Assembly: GCA_036362985.1 (NCBI GenBank)
Contig: JAYGXS010000002.1
Span: forward strand, 8,368,795-8,432,794
Source of the DNA: Ligula intestinalis
Lineage: Eukaryota > Platyhelminthes > Cestoda > Diphyllobothriidea > Diphyllobothriidae
Direction of reading: 5' to 3'
Length of the DNA: 64,000 nt
The notes under the pieces were generated by a model. The model did not search any database. It was not told where the DNA came from and saw only the letters and a list, made by a program, of their open reading frames with translations. Below, in pieces: positions 46,718 through 55,748 of this stretch; position 1 is the stretch's first letter, and each line of letters starts with the position of its first letter. The position numbers were made by a program, and so were the translations under genes.

Positions 46718-47169
46718 CGGAATCTTGGCTCTTTTATGCGTGACCTTCGTCTGTTTAAAACCAACGTGCCACTATGCGTAGCAGGTGCATAATTTCCTTT
46801 TCTCATCTCTCCAATTAGGACTCTCTAGGTTCGCCCACTCCCGCAGAGTGTTGTTTTAATTTTGACTGAAAATCTTCCAACACGAATGCTGATGAAACAG
46901 CCGCTGGAATTGTTTTACCGCCAGCCGTACTTACTACTTATGTGTTGCCCTAAGCAGGATATGAGCACAAGAACCAGATAGGTTTAGGGGTAAGGTTAGG
47001 GTTCGATTCAAATTTAGGCTTAGAGTGGAGTTTCGGGTCAAAGTAAAGGTTAGAGTAAGTGTTAACTGTAGTATTAAGGTTTAAGGTGGAATGATGGATA
47101 AGCTTAGGATTACGCTATAGAGCTAGTTTTAAGTTTAGGACACCTTTCCTGAAATTATCCTTGAGGCCA

Positions 47170-49560
47170 GCTTTATTACGTAGGTGGGGCGTTCCTGTTC
47201 CCTTGACGTTTTTTAGGGGGAACATATAAGTCATTATTACTGTTGTTTTTTTTTATTTCTTTGCCCCCTACCGAAACTAACTTGTATTGTCTGGATGGGG
47301 CGTTCCTATTCCCTTGCCTTGTTTAGGGGGCTATATAAGTTATTCCTACTGTCTTGTTACTACTCCTTCGTCCCCTACCGAGACTATACTGCATATAAAC
47401 TAATCTAATTACGGTAACGGAAGTGAAGTTTGCTGATCTGGCCGGATTACAGGACGCAGTGTGGGCTGCCATTTTGTTTCGTGTCCCAGTCTAGAATTCC
47501 TGCTAGTGGTTTCGGCCTCGAGCAACAGACACTTCAGCCGAACTGTCTAAGGAGATGGAAATGCCCAGTCCCGGTGTTGTGATTGCGATCGTCAACCAGC
47601 CGGCTCGTTCCCCCCCCCCGGCTGGGGTATGAATAGTTGAGGATTATTAATAAGACTGTAATGTGATACTTTAATTGCCCCGCTGCCTTGTGGCGGCAAT
47701 TCTTCCCTAGTTCGCTTAATCTTTTTCGATAACAATATTCACCGTTCCACCTTCCGGTGCCGTTTTGAGGCATTACTCACTGCTAGTCCCTAAAGGTTCT
47801 CATCTAATTTGATTATCGGGCACCGCGGTGGCGACCGCCTCTATTCGCCGCCCCCACCCCGTGCATGCCCTACCGCCCCCCCCCCCCCCCCCCGGAAGGG
47901 AGAACAACTGCGTCATTCAGTGACTTCGCCGATGGCCACGCGACTGTCGCCGATAACACCGAATACCGCTGCTCCCCATAGGAGGAAAGAGTGATTCATA
48001 AGCTGCATCAGAAGTACTTTGAACTATTAATCATGCGCCCTCACCCTCGAGCTTGCTGACCTAAAATATACGCTTGTAGAAGAGTCGAATAGTGGGGGGA
48101 GTGGGTGGACGGTGTGAGCTATATATATCATCAGTGCTTACTGCAAGCGATGATTCACGTGAGTCCGCGTCCGTGTGCTCGCTGCCTTCAAAACCCTCGG
48201 CTAGGTTACCTCCGTCAAGGCCATTTGTAGTCGTGTTCCCCAGCTGCCTCCACCGTAGATGCGACCTGTCTGAAGTTGGGCATATTATGGACGGATTTCG
48301 GCACTTTTTGCTGCTACTGTTGATTAAATTACCAGGACGGTACGGCCTGTCACACTCTTGTGGGTGGTAAAGGGGTGTGGCTAACATTTTTTTGCGATAT
48401 ATTATCATTCTGAATCTGCGTAGTAGCTCGTAAGTCAGTCGGCCACCGCAGTACAAACATGTGCTAGGAAGAAGGCAAGCGTCAGTTTAGCCACAAACGT
48501 GTGTACGAGCGCAATATTAGTGCGCCTTCAGTTGTCTGACAAGTCACTTAAAGGAGGAATGGAAATAAATGGGAGATGTGCTTGTACATGTGAAATTATC
48601 ACAGGTGGTTTTTCACTAGATTTCAGAGGGTACCTATTCCCACTTCCTAGTATTAAGCCTCGTGGAAGTTAGCACAAGGCCATCCGTGCTACAGAACTAC
48701 CTTTTCCAATGTCCTATCTTTCAAGCGTATGTCCTTAAATTTCGGAAATTTGGAGCAGCAAAGATATGTCATTTAGTCGGGGTCAGCAACAGACAACTCT
48801 AAATTTGACCTTTAACTCAAATGTATACCTTTTAACGGGCCCTCACCGACCCTAAACCTTCAATACGGTTCTCTTAGTATGCATATGCTAAAACCTTAAC
48901 TTATTTTTTGATGGTATCTTCAGTAAAACGCCGGAATAGGAACCCCCCTCCGATGATACAGTTGGTTGTGTGCAATATTTCCGGATTAGGATGGTCCGGT
49001 GATAACCTCAACCCAAACCTTAACCAAAACCCTAAAATACCATAAATAATACTGCTTATCGGTGCTACTGTAGCGTGAATTCTACCACTGACGTCATATC
49101 ATTGATCCGTTTTGTAATAGGTACTGGTCATCTTTATTGCGAAGAGTAGATCCTTATTCAATAACGACAATTAAGCAACAACAATTCCTGTACTATCGCG
49201 TAGTTTCGCTGCGAACTGGTCTGTATCCCATTTCAAAACACGTCAGCAGTGTTCATTCAAGTGTCCCTGAAGCAAAGGCTGTGGAACTTCGCCACTCTTC
49301 GTCAAATCCTATTTTTTTGCTTTCTAACAAAATTACTTGCAGTTTGCTGGGTCTGTGCACCTGTATTCGGATCACCGTAATTTTCCTAGTTTTGTGATCT
49401 TACCCGACCTGATTAATTCGCCAATAAGTTGGCCATCCGTCAGAATGCATTGTTGAACCTGCTTCTACTTCGCGTTCAATGATAGGAATCAACGTCGCTG
49501 CACCTGGTTTGTATATGTAGAAGTACCTGACTACAGTACCTTGACAAAATAAAAAAAACT
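47170..49560. other. No gene recognised; C-run at 47,876-47,893
   Basis: The first 250 bp contain two weak copies of a GTGGGGCGTTCCTRTTCCCTTG block (about 47,185 and 47,300). The rest has frames up to 131 codons (48,061-48,456, minus) without any recognised domain. Confidence 0.35.
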
Positions 49561-50495
49561 ATGGACCATCAATGCGTGGGCCGTGGTTCCGATGATGCTC
49601 TCCTGGATCGCGATCGCTTTCCCCCGGCGGGTGCATCCTCACCTAAAAGAAGGCCACGATTGTACTTATGGCACCTTGCAAATCATGCCCCGTTGAGTTA
49701 CATTGGAATATCCGGTGTTACGGTCAGTTCTCCTCTGCCACCATTTTGTACCAAGAATTCCGAAAGTAATTGAACCAATCAAACACAGTATTGAGGGATC
49801 TGCCAGTAGGTTTTAGCACTTCTTTCAGTAGCGTTCTGTTGCTCCAGAAGTAAACTAACTCGACAATTTCAAGTAGTTTAACATCAGGGTTTCGTTCCAG
49901 TTTCGTTCAAATCACAATGTTAGAAAGCTTTGTTCCCTTTCTTACCCATCGAACAGGCTGTCAACTCCTTCCTCTGCACCTTCACACTGGTACATTCTAT
50001 CCACGGAACTTCTGGTTCATGAAGATCACCAGCAAGATGTTTGCTCTTCTAAGAATTTATTTCGGGGGAGAAGATATCGTGACGCCGTTACCTCGTTCTG
50101 CACCACTTCGAAATGAAACATTTTGAAAAGTATGCTGTATTAGAAACAAGAAGGGAAGATAGAAATCATGCTACCTTCGTGTCATGCCCGTAACTTACCC
50201 TTAAAACTAACCCTACTCTCACTGGAAATTAATGCAAGGTCCCCTGAATAGCAAGCGGGTTTCCCCTTCTCTTCCCGTGCCGTGCCGTAGTGTAGCTTTT
50301 ATACCGAGACCTGTTAATGATTACGACATGGCCTATGCTAACTCGTGCTCCGTTGATGGTACGCCCGTAAGGGAAATGTAACTGCCCATTCCATCCTGAA
50401 GGGGATAAAACAACTTACTCGTCTTTGGTTTTCCTCGGGAAATACATTCAGCTTGAAAGATGCCGCTCCTCCGAGTTACCGGCTATATCAATAAC
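49561..50495. other. No gene recognised
   Basis: Frames of 69-70 codons only, no repeat identified. Confidence 0.4.
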
Positions 50496-51740
50496 CTCAC
50501 CGGCTGTCCAACATTGGCTCCTCTCGCATGACATTTATTTTCGTTCGTAGCCCTCCTTCTTCTAATGGCGAAACACAGTCTTTGCCCCATTTTGTAAGTG
50601 CTTTGTGTGGGTCTGGACGCGGCCATAAAACTTTTCCTCCTCCTCCTCCTCCTCCTCCTCCTCCTCGGGCATCAGCTAGCAGACCACTCGCGCGCTCTGC
50701 TCTTAGAGGATGTCGTCGCCAGGTGCCTTTTGCCCTCCCGACGACAGCCGTAAACAACAGCCTTCTTTTCCTCTCGATCCCTTCTCCCCACCACCCGCCT
50801 CCCCGGCCGTCTCTTCATGGCCGTCTCCTTTACGACAATTACGCGTATACTTGCATTTGAATCATTTGGTGGACCCCTTTGCTCTGGTCGNNNNNNNNNN
50901 NNNNNNNNNNNNNNNNNNNNNNNNNNNNNNNNNNNNNNNNNNNNNNNNNNNNNNNNNNNNNNNNNNNNNNNNNNNNNNNNNNNNNNNNNNGGAGGGGCTG
51001 GACGCGCGCGCACCTATTAGGGAGCATCGCGTGTTCCCAACAGTGCTCGTTCTCCCCGCTGGCTTAGGCAAACGCCCAACAGCTCTCGTGCGGACGTTCG
51101 TTCGTTCCGTGAGCGTCCTCCTCCTCCTCCTCAGTGTCATCTGACATCCTCCTTCGTCTCGCGTACGCACGTACGCGTAGGCACGCACGCAGATGCTCTG
51201 GGTCTCCTCCTCGCGACTGGCGCCATCGCGACTTCATCAAATTAGCATATGTGCACTGAGAGGGGGGAGACACGACGGGGACTGCTCAAGACTGCATGCG
51301 GGGGCGGGTAGTGGCTAACTGGGGAAGACAGCCCCATCTCCCTCCCTCCCACCGTTGCGAGCCGCGCCCGCCCCCTCCAGCCCCGTCAGTCTCTGTCAAG
51401 AAGCAGATTTCCAGCGCAAATTTTCTGGCGCCGGACCATCTCTCCAGGCATGATGCCAATAGGCATCATTGCATGTGTGCCCTGACCGTCGTTTTCCCTT
51501 TCACACCCGACCGCCCGAACGGCGATTGTACTGGGGCGCGCATACAGCCGGTAGTCAGTGAGTGTGTGTGTGTGTGTGTGTGCCTTCAAAACCGCCCCTT
51601 GGCGCGCGGCACCATCCAACGAAAGGCAAATATGTTCGATGGGAGACAGATAGAGAGGCCTGTGCGTGCCAGTGCATGTCGCCGCTATACCAGCCAGCTG
51701 CTGGCTAAACTGTGCGCTACCCAAGTCAAATGAGCGGACG
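50496..51740. other. GC-rich, CpG-rich stretch containing an assembly gap
   Basis: It contains a (TCC)n tract at 50,633-50,666, CpG-rich sequence with ACGCACGTACGCGTAGGC near 51,165, and a (TG)n tract at 51,560-51,582. Open frames of 110-151 codons on both strands reflect composition and the N run. Candidate promoter region, unproven. Confidence 0.35.
50891..50990. other. Assembly gap (100 N)
   Basis: Exactly 100 unknown bases, the usual placeholder for a gap of unknown size. Both edges are GC-rich. Confidence 0.99.
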
Positions 51741-52029
51741 CCGCCATACATGTGTGTGCTCCGACTTGGACGAGAGATAACTATTGGCCACTCTGGCAAA
51801 GTTAAGTTAGGTATGGGACCTTTAGCCACCACTAACCCCAAGATTGTGTTAAAAGGGAATGGGGGTTTTAAGGGTGGAGGCTCACCGTGGGGAACCAGCG
51901 AAATATGTGCAAAAAAAACAATTAAAAACGACTCAGGAAATAAAGGGGAATTGGATAACTAAAACCACGAAAAACGCAGAGTATGTCGTTATATGAATGT
52001 GGTAATTTGGAAATAGAGAGCTAGTAGGG

Positions 52030-52215
52030 GGGGAGATTGGCAGATTTAAATAATTCCTTTGACCCAATTGTGGAAAAAACTGGGCTCCAGGTGGAGGCCT
52101 CGTAGCCCAGTTGGCTAGAACGTTGGCTGTACTAACGTCTTCCCCTAGCTGGCTTATGTTCGAATCCTACATAGGCCGCCGAGTTTTTCACAATTGGGTC
52201 AAATGAATTATTCAT
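52030..52215 (+). repeat. SINE family A (plus) with inverted tail fragment
   Basis: The head reads GGCCTCGTAGCCCAGTTGGC (A box) and TTATGTTCGAATCCTAC (B box) and ends GAGTTTTTCACAATTGGGTC. The 5' flank (GATTGGCAGATTTAAATAAT, then GACCCAATTGTGG) is an inverted tail fragment of the same family, as in the copy at 19.5 kb. Confidence 0.75.
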
Positions 52216-52904
52216 GCTGGCTGGTAGTCATCTGGTGTATTCTATGTCGATTGATTGGGAAATCCTTCTTCGATAATCGGCTTACTATATCAGAATTGGT
52301 GGATTCTATACGTCGTAGTAAGCTGGATGGATAGAACTGTTATTATGACAAGTTCAGCGTCGCTAGTGTTATGACGATGACATCTGACGTGTGTCACCGT
52401 CGAAATCCCTGTTGAAATCCCCAAGGAAGAACACAATAAGGAGGGCATCATTCTAGAATCCCCCCGGAGGAGGGCTTATTGTGTACAAAACCCGGAGGAG
52501 CTGTTTCGGATGACTGTTGTCGCTGGTTGATCTCCAGCGCACTCTTTGTCCCGCCTCGGGGGCAATCCTTGGTATTGGGAGCGGACTAGCATGCCCTCGC
52601 TGTCCGCATGTGTGATGCAACTCTCCCTGTGTCAGGGGTGACAGTATCTTATAAGAGAGTGTCAAGTGCGCGTTCGCCTGTAGCCTGATTGGTGCATTGG
52701 AACAACTGCGACAAGTGGCGCGCGCGAGTAAGCGGGTGCATCTGTGTCCTCTCCAGAGGTTAAGGTCATCTCGCGTGGACAGTCGTCGCATGTATGCGGT
52801 CAGAGCTAACAAACAAAGACACTTGGCTAGGCTTGACGCCTCTGTAAAGCCTCCAAATTTTGCCAGCACTTAGTCAGGCTAACGTCCTAACAAGAACAAC
52901 CCGA

Positions 52905-53035
52905 GTGTGATTAAACTCACAGATCCCGTCGGGGCCTCCTAGCTTAGTTGGCCTTCGCCTTGCTAGTGTGGGTTCGAATCCCATTTAAACCACCGAGTTT
53001 TTCACAATGGGGTCGAATTAAGAGGGGGGGGAGGG
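52905..53035 (+). repeat. SINE family A (plus), internally deleted
   Basis: Leader GTGTGATTAAACTCACAG, A box GCCTCCTAGCTTAGTTGGCC, B box GTGGGTTCGAATCCCATT, tail GAGTTTTTCACAATGGGGTC. The anticodon-arm region is shortened relative to other copies. Confidence 0.75.
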
Positions 53036-53419
53036 TTACGTCCCCTAGCTGGGAGATAATAAACCAAGCAGGGCTATTTTATGCATTTAAAACCCAGAGG
53101 GCTTATATAGCCTATCCTTAGCGCCCTTAATCTCTGCTATTTGTGAAGTGGACAAGGGGCACCTCAAAGCTGAAATGTACGGTATCTCCAGGTTTTTTTA
53201 ACAGAAGGATTGGGTCACTGAGGTTCTTGATCTTGTGTTTGTTTATGACCGCAACAGAAGCAGTAAGGAGCCCACGAATGCTGCATAAATGCAAGTCGTT
53301 GAGTCACGTAAGACTAAATTCCACCTGGCGTCTGTTAAACACTCTTTAGGTGGAGCGAACAGTTCGACATTTACTCCTCATTGCGGGTGTCCTTGGAGCC
53401 GGCAATCTGTGTGGATTCG

Positions 53420-54030
53420 GTCAGGATAACATAGCTCGCACCTCCAGTGTAAAGCTAGCGTTAGCCGGTGCCAATAGCAAATGTTCCCCTTCAGTATTAG
53501 CCACCTTGAATTTCCCCTTTAATCATCACAAGACGTCTTTTCGCTTGCTGTGACCGAAAAGAAAGCCTGCATACCGAGAAAACTATTAGAGCAACTCCTA
53601 TTGGTTAATAAAGGAAACCTATAAACCAAGAAAACAAGTAGGGCAGCTCCTTTCACCACTAGGCGGCTTCACAAGAAAGCCGTGCCGTTTGCATTATCAC
53701 AAACGGTGATTTTCGAAGTCGTTTCTGGCCGTAATTCCTTAACACACACGCCTTCTTACGAGTCATAAACCACGGGACTTTCTTTATTGTGCTCTAGGCT
53801 CCCTTTCCACCTATGCCTTTCCTTTTGTTCAGAAAGCCTGTTTATTGTAGGACCGTCTAATTTTTTCCCCTACAACGTTCCCTCCAACCTGCCCAGTTGA
53901 GAATAGTTCGCACCTCATATGTACAGCTAGCGTTTGCCGATGCAAATAGCAAATGTTCCCCATCAGTATTCACCGTCATGCGTTTCTCTTTTCCCATACC
54001 ACTAGGACGCCCTTTGCTGACTGACGAACC
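53420..54030 (+). repeat. Direct duplication just upstream of the protocadherin exon
   Basis: The segments 53,420-53,555 and 53,902-54,030 share GCTCGCACCTC / GTTCGCACCTC, GCTAGCGTT, AATAGCAAATGTTCCCC, TCAGTATT, and a final region with GACG-CTTT. The second copy ends about 10 bp before the initiator ATG, so the duplication lies in the 5' UTR or promoter-proximal DNA of the gene. The 350-bp spacer holds no repeat I recognise. Confidence 0.65.
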
Positions 54031-54039
54031 AGTGGACAG

Positions 54040-54561
54040 ATGCACCCGGGACTCTCCCTCCGCACTGCAGGGTCCGCCCTGCGTGTCCTTCTACGCCTTG
54101 TCTTTCTGTTCCACTTCCACCACGCCGCGAGGTCGGTCGGTGATTTCCGTCGCTGCGTCGGCGCCATCTGCCTGGGCGACAACACGGAACAGGATGTGGT
54201 CGTTGCCGAACGGGTGCTAGACGACCTGAAGCTGGGCAGCAACGAGCCAGTCACATACGCCCTGCTGCGGAACAATGTCAGCAACTACTTCCACGTGGAC
54301 GAGACGACGGGCAAGCTGACTACCCGACGTCCCATTGATAGGGACAGGCTCTGCTCTGAATCTGGGCTCTGTTGCATGCCCATGGCGGTTGCCCCAGAAC
54401 GGAATCTTCTGAGCCAACTGGTCACCGCCCGTCAGGGTTCGGTGTGTCACCTGCGGTTGGATGTGGCCGTGACAGCCAGTCATGAGAGCGGGCGCGCACC
54501 CAGGACCCACTTTCTGAAGATTCAAATTCGTGACGAGAATGACCATGCTCCTGTCTTCCAG
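54040..54561 (+). CDS. Protocadherin-like protein, first coding exon (signal peptide + cadherin repeat 1)
   Basis: The exon encodes 174 residues in phase 0 of a cell-surface calcium-dependent adhesion protein. Residues 1 to about 31 form a signal peptide with the hydrophobic core ALRVLLRLVFLF. Residues about 45-173 are a first extracellular cadherin repeat. The DRD calcium-binding motif sits in IDRDRLC (99-105), the typical protocadherin LC, and the repeat-closing DENDHAPVF (165-173) matches DxNDxxPxF. There is an N-glycosylation sequon at N79. The start is chosen because an in-frame TGA lies at 54,022-54,024 and the signal peptide follows the ATG directly. The exon ends CAG followed by GCAAGT, a GC-type donor; without splicing the frame would stop four residues later. 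Later repeats, the transmembrane segment and the cytoplasmic tail are not in the window. The first intron is packed with repeats. An extension of about 25 residues between the LC and the following strand is longer than in typical protocadherins. Confidence 0.85.
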
Positions 54562-54567
54562 GCAAGT
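54559..54567 (+). other. GC-type 5' splice site
   Basis: The junction reads CAG|GCAAGT, with exon end 54,561. It matches the strong consensus required for GC-AG introns in all positions except the T-to-C change itself. It directly follows the cadherin DxNDxxPxF motif, a common exon boundary position in this family. Confidence 0.7.
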
Positions 54568-54614
54568 TGACCAAGTTAAGTTTTGCAGCAGGCTTTTACA
54601 TTTTTGTAAATTAA

Positions 54615-55105
54615 AGACTCCTCGATGAATGTTCACCGATTGCTAACGGGAGTCATTCGTCCCGTTCTGCCTTGTGGCTAATTTCTCGGACCCTGACAGC
54701 AGCCGTACAGTAGCCTGGGCAGATAGTTACGCCGGCAAAGACAAGTGAGGCTGGAATTGCTATTCTGGCTTATTAGCTGTCATCAGCCAGCCACACCCAA
54801 CTCCAAGTGGTGCACTACCCGAGGCTCGAACTCGTGACCTCTTTGATCAGAGTCTAATGCTCTAACCACTGATCCAGGAGTCGTTGCCTTGCCGATTTAC
54901 ATCGGGGGATATTGACACTCGTTGATGAATGTTCACCTGATGAATAAGACTAACTCACTCGTCCCACTCTGCCTTCGGTATCACTTTTCGGGCCCTGGCA
55001 ACATCCACACAGCGGTTAAGTAGTCTAGGTGGATAGTATTGCCGGCTAGAATGGGCTATTCCAGTCCCCCTGTCTTTGCCGGCAATGCTATCAGCCTAAA
55101 TTATA
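54615..55105 (-). repeat. Two SINE-B copies in the protocadherin intron
   Basis: The first copy (54,615-54,895) has a clear minus-strand tRNA-like head: TGGATCAGTGGTTAGAGCA (A box) and CACGAGTTCGAGCCTCGGG (B box). The body then runs AATAAGCCAGAATAGC, TGTCTTTGCCGGCG, ending GTGAACATTCATCGAGGAG. The second copy (54,910-55,105) has only the body, from GGCAAAGACAGGGGGAC to TGAACATTCATCAACGAG. They are in the same orientation and nearly abut. Confidence 0.75.
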
Positions 55106-55544
55106 GACTTCTTCCTATCCACAGCGATGTTCTGTCCCTGAACATTTTTCGTGAGATTTCGTCGATCGCGTCATATTTATCGGGCGTACGATAGAGTGAT
55201 CCCACCTTCATTGTTTTCTTTCGTATTTTACCATATCCTTCACATTTTGTTACGGGTGGAGCAAAGAGAAGAAGTGGCCTAACGATATCTCCTCTGACAT
55301 GGTCTCTTAGCAGTGGGAAAGTCTCGCCGCAAGTACAATGGATCACTGATCGTCATGAACGAGAAAGCCCGTGAATCGAATGTGCCGCTGTGAAGGTGCA
55401 GAAGAATAGGTTGCCAGTTTATTCGATCTGTAAGAAAGGGGAACCAGTTCTTCCATTATTATGAGTCAAACGGAAGCCTCTATTGCGATTTTAAGCTCAA
55501 GGAAATTACAAGGGTAGTTTATCTCTGAACCGATAAAACACTGC

Positions 55545-55748
55545 TGAATGAAGTGATAGATGATAGATTGATAGATAGATAGATAGAGAACAATATTTTG
55601 ATGATAATATCAAAATTTTCAGCAAAAAAGTGGCTCCATTCACGGAGAGTAAAAATAAGATCAATTATGGGGTCCAAAAAGCTCAAGAGTAAACGGTCAA
55701 AGATAACAAAATGCTCAAAGTAAGAAGTCGACACGGTTACCACATCTG
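55545..55748 (-). repeat. 3' UTR and microsatellite tail of LINE copy 1
   Basis: The minus strand runs from the LINE stop codon (55,749) through about 160 bp of AT-rich sequence. It ends in a (TATC)n tract at 55,550-55,590. A short-tandem-repeat tail in place of poly(A) is typical of CR1-like non-LTR elements. The segment around 55,612-55,650 is shared with LINE copy 2 (60,520-60,560). Confidence 0.7.

Larger units (their letters stand above)
44690..47165 (+). repeat. Tandem 1-kb unit E with telomere-like sequence
   Basis: About two and a half units follow one another. The block GAGAATTATCTAAACGCTGAAA recurs at about 44,720 and 45,777. ATGAGCACAGGTACCGTACG recurs at 44,836 and 46,046, with a weaker copy near 46,960. 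The segment from TAGTATAAAAATTGGATTA to GATGAAACAGCCG recurs at 45,475-45,745 and 46,495-46,910. Each unit carries 150-200 bp of degenerate GGTTAGGGTTA repeats followed by GGACAC. Units differ by a LINE tail and by two hammerhead insertions. Confidence 0.75.

Noticed and set aside
51296..51841. Overlapping 145- and 151-codon frames on opposite strands
   Set aside because: GC-rich composition with a (TG)n tract suppresses stop codons. No domain similarity on either strand.
54217..54636. 139-codon minus-strand reading frame
   Set aside because: It is antisense to the protocadherin exon and has no domain of its own.
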